Positions 1 through 7,005 of a DNA stretch of 21,178 nucleotides are shown here, one piece after another; within the stretch, counting starts at the first letter, position 1; every line of letters begins with the position of its first letter. Source of the stretch: an uncultured Collinsella sp. GTDB taxonomy: Bacteria > Actinomycetota > Coriobacteriia > Coriobacteriales > Coriobacteriaceae. The notes under the pieces are model-generated. The model had not been told where the DNA came from. It worked only from the letters and a program-made list of their open reading frames with translations, and made no database searches. The translations under genes and the position numbers were made by a program. The stretch is taken from NCBI GenBank assembly GCA_958438125.1, contig CAUBQN010000016.1:1-21178 (forward strand), given 5' to 3'.

Positions 1-1410
1 ATGCTCGATCCGCGTGGACGCAAGGGCCTCATGAAGGCTTGCCGCGCGTTGCACGCTCGCGGCATGACCATCGTGATGATTACGCACTTTATGGAGGAGG
101 CTGCCGAGGCCGATCGTGTCGCCGTGTTTCAGACGGGACGAGTTGCCATGCTGGGCACGCCCGATGAGATTCTGACGCGGGCGAATGAACTCGTTCAGCT
201 CAACCTTGACATGCCAGAGTCGTGCCGTTTGGGCATGGCACTTCGTGCGGAGGGCGTGCCCGTTTGCGCGCAGGTACGTGAGGCGGATATGGTCGCCGAG
301 ATTGCGCAGGCTTATGCCGAGCGAAGTGGGGCAGGCATCGCGGGGCAGTCTTCCGTATCCCAGTCGGAAATCGCTGACGGCACTGTTCCGGTAGACAACG
401 AGGGCAACGCGTCGGAGCCCGTCATCGAGCTATCCCATGTTTCGTACAGTTATTCGCTCAGTCCGCGCGAGCGCCGCCGCTGGCATAAGCGCTCGGCCAC
501 TGCGGGCAAATCGAGCAAACAGGCTCTCTGGGGAAACGACCCAAGCAGCCCGTGGGCGCTGCGCGATGTATCGCTGACGGTGCGTCGCGGCGAGTTCCTG
601 GGCTTGGCAGGTCATACCGGTTCGGGTAAGTCGACGCTGGTCCAGCATCTCAACGGTTTGATTCGCCCCCAGGAGGGATCCGTTCGCGCGCTGGGGCTCG
701 ATCTGTCAAACAAGAAAGACGCCGCCGCGGTTAAGGCCAAGGTCGGCGTGGTGTTTCAATATCCTGAGCGTCAGCTGTTTGCCGAAACCGTGGCGCAGGA
801 CGTGGCGTTTGGTCCGCATAACCTTGGCTTGCCGCAAGATGAAGTCGACCGTCGTGTCGAGTCATCGCTCTCACGCGTGGGCCTCGACCTTTCCACGGTC
901 GGCGACAAGAGTCCCTTTGAGCTTTCGGGCGGTCAGCAACGGCGTGTGGCATTCGCCGGCGTGCTCGCCATGGAGCCCGAAGTCCTGGTGCTCGATGAGC
1001 CCATGGCGGGGCTCGATCCGGCTGCGCGCAGGGATTTCCTTGAGCTTATCGATCGACTTCACCGCGATGGCCTGACCGTTGTCATGGTTTCGCATAGTAT
1101 GGATGACCTGGCCAATTGCTGCGACCGTATTGTCGTGATGAACGAGGGCGCGGTGTTTGCCGAGGGCACGCCCGCTCAGGTTTTTGCGCATGCCGATGAG
1201 CTTAAATCAATCGGCTTGGGCGTTCCCGCCGCCCAGCGTATGGCGCTGGCGCTTACGGAGGCGGGCGTGCCGCTGCGCTTTGACGGCCTCTATACGGTTG
1301 AGTCGCTGACAGACGAGTTGGTGGACCTGCTAATCGGTTGCTCGGGCGGTCCTTCTAACGTCGCGGACATTGCTAAATTCAAGACGGTCGCGCGAGAGAA
1401 GGGCTGCTAA
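1..1410 (+). CDS. ecfA: Energy-coupling factor transporter ATPase, two fused ABC domains, 5'-truncated
   Basis: This is the ATP-hydrolysing part of an ECF importer, which powers uptake of a vitamin or metal by an S component that is not in this window. The gene is cut by the left edge. The first visible residues (LDPRGR) follow a Walker B/D-loop, and the H-loop His of the first ABC domain is at residue 29. A linker (about residues 110-140) leads to a complete second ABC domain: Walker A GHTGSGKS (204-211), Q-loop VFQYPERQLF (Gln253), signature LSGGQQRR (308-315), Walker B VLVLDEP (328-334) and H-loop His365. The Q-loop and signature are typical of the EcfA/CbiO family. Having both ATPases on one chain, rather than as separate ecfA1 and ecfA2, is known in some actinobacteria. 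The stop overlaps the ecfT start by one base (TAATG), so the two are probably translationally coupled. The ATG at base 1 is internal, not the true start. The transported substrate cannot be read from this sequence. Confidence 0.9.
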   Translation: MLDPRGRKGLMKACRALHARGMTIVMITHFMEEAAEADRVAVFQTGRVAMLGTPDEILTRANELVQLNLDMPESCRLGMALRAEGVPVCAQVREADMVAEIAQAYAERSGAGIAGQSSVSQSEIADGTVPVDNEGNASEPVIELSHVSYSYSLSPRERRRWHKRSATAGKSSKQALWGNDPSSPWALRDVSLTVRRGEFLGLAGHTGSGKSTLVQHLNGLIRPQEGSVRALGLDLSNKKDAAAVKAKVGVVFQYPERQLFAETVAQDVAFGPHNLGLPQDEVDRRVESSLSRVGLDLSTVGDKSPFELSGGQQRRVAFAGVLAMEPEVLVLDEPMAGLDPAARRDFLELIDRLHRDGLTVVMVSHSMDDLANCCDRIVVMNEGAVFAEGTPAQVFAHADELKSIGLGVPAAQRMALALTEAGVPLRFDGLYTVESLTDELVDLLIGCSGGPSNVADIAKFKTVAREKGC

Positions 1411-2210
1411 TGGAGGCGTTTTCGTTTGGCAGCTACTATCCCGGCGATAGTGCGATCCACCGCCTGGACCCGCGAACTAAGTTGCTCTTGGGCTTTGTGT
1501 TTCTGATCACGACGCTGACCGTCGGCGGCTTCCGCGGACTGGCCCCTGTCGCAATGATTGTCGTGCTGATCTATGCCGTGTCTCGGGTGCCGGTTCGTCG
1601 CGTTCTGTCGTCGATGGCGCCGCTGCTGGCAATCGTCGTCGTGGTCGCGGTGCTCAACTTGTTTACCGACCAGAGCGGGCGCATTCTGTGGCAGCTCGGC
1701 TTTTTGCAGATAAGCGAGGGCTCGCTGCATTCCGCCGCCTTTATGGCGTGCCGCCTGACCTTGATGATGGCCGGTATGAGCGCTATCACGCTCACCACGC
1801 CGACGCTCGACCTCACCGCGGGCTTTGAGCGCCTGCTCGCACCGTTTGCGCGTGTGGGACTTCCTGCGCACGAGCTCGGCATGATCATGGGTATCGCGTT
1901 GCGCTTTATGCCGCAGTTTGCCACCGAGATGAAGCAGACGGCGGACGCGCAGGCGAGCCGCGGTGCGCGCGTGACGGGGGGCCCGCTCGGCGGCGTGCGT
2001 ATGCTCGGCAGTGTGGCGATTCCGCTGTTCACCGGCGTGTTCCGCCATGCCGAGACGCTGTCTGCTGCCATGGATGCACGCTGCTATCACGGCGAGCAGG
2101 GCCGCACGCGCCTGCATGCGCTTGCATTTGGCCGCGGCGATGCGTTGGCGGCGGTGGTGACGGCGTTGCTGCTCATCTGCGTCATCGTCATCAATCTTCA
2201 ACTTGTTTAG
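1410..2210 (+). CDS. ecfT: Energy-coupling factor transporter transmembrane protein EcfT
   Basis: EcfT is the membrane scaffold that joins the EcfA ATPases to the substrate-binding S component. The 266-residue product begins with the family's typical N-terminus (GSYYPGDSAIHRLDPRTKLL). It has hydrophobic segments around residues 25-45, 47-62, 65-85, 105-125 and 245-264. Two Ala/Ser-Arg coupling motifs lie in the cytoplasmic helices: ASRG with Arg184 and DARCY with Arg224. These are the conserved short motifs by which EcfT contacts the ATPases. Its start overlaps the ecfA stop by one base, as expected for subunits made in step. No S component follows; the next gene is an unrelated flavoprotein, so the S gene is either upstream of the window or elsewhere, as in group II ECF systems with a shared energising module. 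Confidence 0.9.
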   Translation: MEAFSFGSYYPGDSAIHRLDPRTKLLLGFVFLITTLTVGGFRGLAPVAMIVVLIYAVSRVPVRRVLSSMAPLLAIVVVVAVLNLFTDQSGRILWQLGFLQISEGSLHSAAFMACRLTLMMAGMSAITLTTPTLDLTAGFERLLAPFARVGLPAHELGMIMGIALRFMPQFATEMKQTADAQASRGARVTGGPLGGVRMLGSVAIPLFTGVFRHAETLSAAMDARCYHGEQGRTRLHALAFGRGDALAAVVTALLLICVIVINLQLV

Positions 2211-2240
2211 GCGCGATTCGAGCGCAAGAAAGGGGTCCCT

Positions 2241-2687
2241 ATGACCGACAACGACCGCACGGCTCAGCTTGAGCGCGCCTGTTCGTATCTCAGGCGCATT
2301 CCGGCGTGGTATCTGGCCACGACCGATGTGGCCGACGGGCATCAGCCTCGCGTGAGGCCGTTTTCGTTTGCCATGGTCGATGACGGTAAGTTGTGGTTTT
2401 GCACGTCGCGCGACAAGGATGTGTGGGCGGAGCTGAGCGCGAATCCCAAGTTTGAGCTCTCGGGCTGGAAGCCGGGGGAATGTTGGATCGTATTGACCGG
2501 CGAAGCCGCACTTGAGGACGACGCAGTTGCGAGCGACAAGGTGCGTCAAGCGGGTTTTAAGCACATGGTGGGCATTGGCGAGGAACACGAGAGTGCCAAC
2601 GACGGCCGCCTTGCTTTCTTTTCGGTCCGCAACATTGCTGCGCGCTTCTGTGATATCGACGGCAGCGAGGAGCGCCTGGAGCTCTAG
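2241..2687 (+). CDS. Pyridoxamine 5'-phosphate oxidase-family FMN-binding protein (copy 1)
   Basis: This is a small split-barrel flavoprotein of the PNPOx-like superfamily, 148 residues long. The pattern PRVRPFSFAMVDDGKLWFCTSRDKDVW (residues 36-62, written here only as a family signature) marks the FMN-binding part of the barrel: VRPFSF provides the phosphate-side contacts and the LWF..T...KDVW strand-turn follows. It lacks the C-terminal substrate segment of true PdxH, so vitamin B6 oxidation should not be assumed. Members of this group bind FMN, F420 or heme and mostly have unknown substrates. The ATG at 2241 follows a purine-rich AAAGGGG (2229-2235). The gene is 30 bases after ecfT, so it may be cotranscribed, although the function looks unrelated. 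A paralogue follows directly. Confidence 0.8.
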   Translation: MTDNDRTAQLERACSYLRRIPAWYLATTDVADGHQPRVRPFSFAMVDDGKLWFCTSRDKDVWAELSANPKFELSGWKPGECWIVLTGEAALEDDAVASDKVRQAGFKHMVGIGEEHESANDGRLAFFSVRNIAARFCDIDGSEERLEL

Positions 2688-2731
2688 CTCGCACAAACCA
2701 GGTTCCCAAACTAGCTAGTACAGGAGGAAAC

Positions 2732-3142
2732 GTGGACGGATTGAATACGGTTTTGGAGTATCTGACGTCGGTGCCGGCGTGGTATCTGGCGACGAGCGTG
2801 GATGGGCAGCCGCATGTGCGTCCGTTCTCGTTTGCTCAGATTCAGGACGGTAAGCTGTGGTTTGTGACGGCGCGCACCAAAGACGTGTGGCAAGAGCTGC
2901 TGCAAAATCAGCGCTTTGAGGCCACGAGTTGGTGGCCGGGCCATGGCTGGCTCATCTTGCGCGGGCGTGCCGGCTTGGATGACCGGGCTTTAGACGAAAT
3001 GCGCGAAGCCGGGTGGAAGCATCTAGAGCACCTGGGCGAGCACTATGAGGGGCCTAACGACCCCACGCTCGTCTTCTTTAGCGTCGAGGATCCCGAGGCT
3101 TTTATCTGCAATCACGACGAATGGGTGCCGGTCGAGCTCTAA
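2732..3142 (+). CDS. Pyridoxamine 5'-phosphate oxidase-family FMN-binding protein (copy 2)
   Basis: This 136-residue protein is a tandem paralogue of the gene just upstream. By eye about half of the aligned positions are identical, including the blocks PAWYLAT, VRPFSFA, DGKLWF, KDVW and FFSV. It starts at GTG 2732, supported by a very good Shine-Dalgarno AGGAGG at 2722-2727. Copy 2 is shorter because it lacks a 4-residue stretch in the first hairpin (DVADGHQP becomes DGQP), a few residues in the middle and a few at the N-terminus. The conserved FMN-contact residues are kept in both copies, so neither looks like a decaying gene. The pair may form a heterodimer, since these barrels work as dimers, or may have diverged in substrate; both ideas are inference. 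Confidence 0.8.
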   Translation: MDGLNTVLEYLTSVPAWYLATSVDGQPHVRPFSFAQIQDGKLWFVTARTKDVWQELLQNQRFEATSWWPGHGWLILRGRAGLDDRALDEMREAGWKHLEHLGEHYEGPNDPTLVFFSVEDPEAFICNHDEWVPVEL

Positions 3143-3186
3143 CCAGCTGGCTCATCCCAACAACTTGGTTTTTCGCATGGGCGGGC

Positions 3187-3228
3187 CCCGTATTGCCTGA
3201 CGCCGTTAGGAGCGCCGGGCAATACGGG
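3187..3228. terminator. Strong hairpin after the flavoprotein genes, possible terminator
   Basis: CCCGTATTGCC (3187-3197) pairs perfectly with GGCAATACGGG (3218-3228), an 11-bp stem with a 20-base loop. No T-run follows on either strand, so it is not a classic intrinsic terminator. It may be a transcript-end stabiliser or a Rho-assisted stop separating the flavoprotein genes from the arg operon. Confidence 0.45.
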
Positions 3229-3273
3229 ACCTGCTCTATTTGTCAATTCCTTCAAGCGAATGTGTCGGGAATG

Positions 3274-3316
3274 TTTCAATGCATGAACATGCAAGCTATT
3301 TACGTATTCATGCATC
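3274..3316 (+). promoter_or_regulatory. Candidate ArgR operator (two ARG boxes) upstream of argC
   Basis: ATGCATGAA (3279-3287) is repeated in perfect inverted form as TTCATGCAT (3307-3315). Inside the first half lies TGCAT-gaac-ATGCA (3280-3293), itself a palindrome. CATGAA at the left resembles the left half of the Bacillus ARG box and ATTCA (3306-3310) the right half of the general ARG box. The two half-site clusters lie about two helical turns apart, as in ArgR operators. A weak promoter, TTTCAA (3274-3279) with 17 bases to TATTTA (3297-3302), would be covered by them. Further TGCAT-like sequence occurs at 3362-3379. The location before argC fits arginine repression. Site assignment is by motif and context only. 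Confidence 0.5.
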
Positions 3317-3400
3317 TTTCGGTGCTAAAGTTTCAAGCCACTTCATAACGACCGCTGCGAAATGCGCATCGGTGCATAAATCGCAGACAAGGAGTCTGAT

Positions 3401-4471
3401 ATGTCTTTGAAGGTTGGAATCGTCGGCGCGGCTGGATATGCCGGAGCCGAGCTCATTCGCCTCGTGCTCGGCCATCCCGAGTTTGAACTTGTTGCCATTA
3501 CGTCCAACGCCGATGCCGGCCAGCCGCTGTCCGCGGTGTATCCGAGCTTTGCTGGCGTGAGCGATCTGGTTTTCACCACGCATGACGCCCCCGAGCTCAA
3601 GAGCTGCGATGCGGTTTTTCTTGCCGTGCCGCACACGGCTGCCATGGCACAGGTGCCCGCGCTGCTTGCATCGGGCGTCTCCTGCTTTGATCTTTCGGCC
3701 GACTACCGTCTGAACGACGCGTCCGTCTTTGAGGCATGGTATGCCGCCGAGCACACGAGTCCCGAGCTGCTCAAGACGCGTGCTTTCGGCCTGCCCGAGC
3801 TGTTCTGCCAGGACTTGGAGACCGCTGCTTCCAGCCATGCCGCTGGCAGGCCCGTGTTGGTCGCCTGCGCCGGCTGCTATCCCACCGCAACGAGCCTCGC
3901 TGCCGCGCCTGCCGTGCGTGCGGGCTGGGTGGCCGAGAGCGGTCCCGTGATCGTTGACGCCATCAGCGGCGTGACGGGTGCCGGCAAGTCCTGTAACGCT
4001 CGTACGCATTTTTGCAGCGCCGACGAGAATTTGGAGGCCTATGGCGTGGGTAAGCATCGTCACACGCCCGAAATCGAGCAAATCCTCGGTCTAACCGATC
4101 GCGTCGTTTTTACCCCGCACCTGGCACCGCTCAAGCGCGGCCTGCTCTCCACGGTGACGCTGCCGCTCACGCCGCAGGCCATCGACTCCCTGGCTCTTGA
4201 GGATGTCGTCGACTATTACAAGCAGTTCTACGCTGGACGCACCTTTGTGCGCGTGCTCGACGCCGGCCAGCAGCCCAAGACGGCTTCGGTCGTCGGAACC
4301 AACGCCGCCCAGATTGGCCTCGCGCTCAACAAGCGCGCGGGCGTTCTGGTGGCGACGGGCGCCATCGACAATCTGTGCAAGGGTGCAGCAGGCCAGGCGG
4401 TCCAGTGCGCCAACATCGTCTTTGGTTTTGACGAGCGACGAGGCTTGCCCACAGTGGCGTGCCCGGTGTAA
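3401..4471 (+). CDS. argC: N-acetyl-gamma-glutamyl-phosphate reductase
   Basis: ArgC reduces N-acetylglutamyl phosphate to N-acetylglutamate semialdehyde with NADPH, the third step of ornithine/arginine synthesis in the cytoplasm. The product is 356 residues, usual for the family. The NADP-binding loop GAAGYAGAEL is at residues 9-18. The catalytic Cys159 lies in CAGCYPTA (156-163). The motif KHRHTPEIEQ, with the conserved His residues of the active site, follows in the second half, and the C-terminal GAIDNLCKGAAGQAVQ closes the NADP domain. The ATG at 3401 has AAGGAG at 3389-3394 with a 6-base spacer. It is the first gene of argC-argJ-argB-argD, with candidate ArgR sites 90-120 bases upstream. 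Confidence 0.97.
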   Translation: MSLKVGIVGAAGYAGAELIRLVLGHPEFELVAITSNADAGQPLSAVYPSFAGVSDLVFTTHDAPELKSCDAVFLAVPHTAAMAQVPALLASGVSCFDLSADYRLNDASVFEAWYAAEHTSPELLKTRAFGLPELFCQDLETAASSHAAGRPVLVACAGCYPTATSLAAAPAVRAGWVAESGPVIVDAISGVTGAGKSCNARTHFCSADENLEAYGVGKHRHTPEIEQILGLTDRVVFTPHLAPLKRGLLSTVTLPLTPQAIDSLALEDVVDYYKQFYAGRTFVRVLDAGQQPKTASVVGTNAAQIGLALNKRAGVLVATGAIDNLCKGAAGQAVQCANIVFGFDERRGLPTVACPV

Positions 4472-4605
4472 CACATTCGATTGTTAACGATTTGGTAGTC
4501 GGGCATCGAGTGGGGCGCCACTCTTAAGCTGGTCTCATGATTACGACTGGCATGGCGCACCAACCGATGTCCGTTTTTTGTTTGACATAAGGAGTCATAA
4601 AGACG

Positions 4606-5874
4606 ATGAATATCGAGCTGTTTGATATCAAGATTCGCGCCGTCGAGGGTGGCGTTACGGCAGCGGCCGGCTTTAAGGCCACAGGCATCCATGCGGGATT
4701 CCGGAAGAATCCCGAGCGCCTGGATTACGCGCTCGTCGTGCCCGATAAACCCTGTCCCGGGGCCGGCGTGTTTACGACTAACCGCTTTTGTGCGGCGCCC
4801 GTGCAGGTGAGCCGTGCCAACCTGGGCGGCGCCGACAAGGGCTACGGCGTCATTGCCGGCGTTTCGGTCAACTCTGGCAATGCCAACGCCGCCACGGGCG
4901 AGACCGGCCTTGCATGCGCGCGCGAGACGTGCAGCATCGCATCGCAGGTCATCGGCTGCGAGCCCCAGCAGATTCTGGTTGCCTCCACGGGTGTGATTGG
5001 CCAGATTCTGCCGATCGACACGTTTGAGACCGCCATTCCTGCTGCCTACGAGGCACTCTCCGCCCACGGTGGCGCCGATGCCGCTCGCGCCATCATGACG
5101 ACCGACACGCACTCCAAGGAGTACGCCGTGTCCTACGTCAGCGAGGCTGCGGGACACACAGGCAATGCCTATACGGTGGGCGGTATGTGCAAGGGCTCGG
5201 GCATGATCATGCCCAACATGGCCACCATGATCGCGGTCATCACTACCGATGCCCCCGTCGAGCCGGCGGCGCTCCACGCCCTGTTGCTCTCCACCGTCAA
5301 GCAGACCTTTAACAAGGTAACGGTCGATTCCGACACCTCGACCAACGACACCTGCATCATGCTTGCCTCCGGCGCCGCTGCCGCAGATGCCGAGCCTATC
5401 GTCGAGGGCTCCGATGCCTTCGACGAGTTGGCATTTGCCGTGCACGAGGTGTGCGAGAGCCTGGCGCGCAATATCGCCGCCGATGGTGAGGGCGCATCCA
5501 AGCTTGTTACGGTCAACGTTACCGGCGCCGTGAACGACGAGGAGGCCGATATCGCCGCCCGTGCCGTTGCCAACTCGCCGCTCGTTAAGACCTGCATCGC
5601 CGGCCACGACTGCAACTGGGGCCGCGTTGCCATGGCGCTTGGCAAGTGCGGCGTGAAGTTTAATCAGGAAGACGTTTCCATCGACATGATGGGCATGCCT
5701 GTCTGTCGCGACGGTCTGACTGTTCCCTTTGATGAGGACGAGGCTCTACGACGTTTCGAGGCGCCCGAGATCGTGATCTCGGCCGACCTGGGCGCAGGCG
5801 ACGCGGCAACGACCGTGTGGACCTGCGACCTCACGCATGAGTACATCTCCATCAACGGCGACTACCGTTCCTAG
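4606..5874 (+). CDS. argJ: Glutamate N-acetyltransferase / ornithine acetyltransferase
   Basis: ArgJ moves the acetyl group from N-acetylornithine to glutamate, releasing ornithine and regenerating the first intermediate. Many ArgJ proteins also use acetyl-CoA. The 422-residue product contains the self-cleavage site: in KGSGMIMPNMATM the chain is cut between Ala206 and Thr207, and Thr207 becomes the N-terminal nucleophile of the beta chain. Other family blocks are visible: NSGNANAATG, STGVIGQ, DSDTSTNDT and the C-terminal end near GDYRS. The start ATG 4606 has AAGGAG (4589-4594), with a rather long 11-base spacer. The 134-base gap after argC holds a small hairpin (GAGTGG-ggcg-CCACTC, 4508-4523) but no T-run, so read-through from argC is likely. 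No argA or argE is in the window, which fits the cyclic pathway. Confidence 0.96.
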   Translation: MNIELFDIKIRAVEGGVTAAAGFKATGIHAGFRKNPERLDYALVVPDKPCPGAGVFTTNRFCAAPVQVSRANLGGADKGYGVIAGVSVNSGNANAATGETGLACARETCSIASQVIGCEPQQILVASTGVIGQILPIDTFETAIPAAYEALSAHGGADAARAIMTTDTHSKEYAVSYVSEAAGHTGNAYTVGGMCKGSGMIMPNMATMIAVITTDAPVEPAALHALLLSTVKQTFNKVTVDSDTSTNDTCIMLASGAAAADAEPIVEGSDAFDELAFAVHEVCESLARNIAADGEGASKLVTVNVTGAVNDEEADIAARAVANSPLVKTCIAGHDCNWGRVAMALGKCGVKFNQEDVSIDMMGMPVCRDGLTVPFDEDEALRRFEAPEIVISADLGAGDAATTVWTCDLTHEYISINGDYRS

Positions 5875-5955
5875 ATTCCGGGCACGCTGCGCATCTTGCC
5901 GCGATTGCGGACAGCGGAGCACGGCGCGATAACGATACGAAAGACGAGGCAGATT

Positions 5956-6936
5956 ATGAAATTCGCACGCGATTGTCGTTCGAGCGAATCCAACGAAGCA
6001 ACCGCGCAGCTGCTGTTCGAAGCGCTGCCGTGGATTAAGAACCTGACCGGCAAGACGGTTGTTATCAAATATGGCGGAGCCGCCATGGTTGATGAGCAGC
6101 TGCGCCGCGACGTGATGAGCGACATCGTTTTGCTCAAGATCATCGGTATGCGCCCCGTCATCGTGCACGGCGGCGGCAAGGCTATCAACGAGGCGCTCAG
6201 CCACTATGACATCCCCGTCGAGTTTAAGAACGGCCAGCGCGTGACCACGCCGGCGACTATGGATATCGTGCGCGAGGTGCTGGGCGGCAAGGTCAACCAG
6301 GAGTTGGTTGCTGCCATCAACCACCACGGCAACCTGGCCGTGGGCGTGTCGGGCAGCGATGCCGGCACGCTCATCGCCGAGCCGCTCGACCCCGAGCTCG
6401 GTCGCGTGGGCAAAGTGACGCACGTCAACACCGACTATATCGAGCGCTTACTCGATAGCGAGTACATCCCCGTCATCGCTACCGTCGCGGCGGGGGAGGA
6501 CGGCGGTTTCTTCAACATCAACGCCGACACCGCCGCCGGTGCCGTTGCCGCGGCGCTCCACGCGCATAAGGCGATCTTTTTGACCGATGTCGATGGCCTG
6601 TACAAGGACTTTAGCGACAAGGACTCGCTTATCTCCAACCTAACGCTCGACGAGGTTAACGAAATGCTCTACGGCGGCGAGGTCGATAAGGGCATGATTC
6701 CCAAGCTGCGTGCGGCCGTCGATGCGCTTACCGGCGGCGTATTTCGTGCCCACATCATTAACGGTACTACGCCGCATTCGCTGCTCCTGGAGCTGCTGAC
6801 CGATGCCGGCGTCGGCACCGTGATCCATTCCACCGAGACGGCTTACGAGTTCGATACGCATCCGCATCCGCTTTCGACGTTTGCTGCGCGTCTGACCGAG
6901 AACCTTGACGAGGTCGAGAAGCTTCAGACGGTCTAG
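5956..6936 (+). CDS. argB: Acetylglutamate kinase
   Basis: ArgB phosphorylates N-acetylglutamate, the committed step of arginine synthesis. I take ATG 5956 (326 residues) as the start: a GAGG at 5945-5948 precedes it, and the in-frame TTG at 5896 would add 20 residues with no similarity to the family. Visible motifs are KYGGAAM (38-44) and VHGGGK (70-75) for nucleotide and phosphate binding, then NINADTAA and LTDVDGLY in the C-terminal lobe. The N-terminal extension ending in LLFEALPWIKNLTGKT resembles the kinked helix of hexameric, arginine-inhibited kinases such as that of Thermotoga. The enzyme is therefore probably feedback-inhibited by arginine, as expected when the acetyl group is recycled by ArgJ. 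The C-terminal tail (THPHPLSTFAARL onward) is about 25 residues longer than the shortest family members. Confidence 0.95.
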   Translation: MKFARDCRSSESNEATAQLLFEALPWIKNLTGKTVVIKYGGAAMVDEQLRRDVMSDIVLLKIIGMRPVIVHGGGKAINEALSHYDIPVEFKNGQRVTTPATMDIVREVLGGKVNQELVAAINHHGNLAVGVSGSDAGTLIAEPLDPELGRVGKVTHVNTDYIERLLDSEYIPVIATVAAGEDGGFFNINADTAAGAVAAALHAHKAIFLTDVDGLYKDFSDKDSLISNLTLDEVNEMLYGGEVDKGMIPKLRAAVDALTGGVFRAHIINGTTPHSLLLELLTDAGVGTVIHSTETAYEFDTHPHPLSTFAARLTENLDEVEKLQTV

Positions 6937-7005
6937 CTGACCCGCAGCCGCCCCATTCCTGCACCCATAGCCCCGCGCCGTCTGGCGCCCAACGAAAGGC
7001 ATCCC

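Noticed and set aside
1407..2696. 429-codon open frame on the - strand, opposite ecfT and the first flavoprotein
   Set aside because: His/Arg-rich shadow translation without domain signs; both + strand genes are clear.
4228..5607. 459-codon open frame on the - strand, opposite argC/argJ
   Set aside because: It crosses two well-supported genes and the gap between them, and has no recognisable domain.
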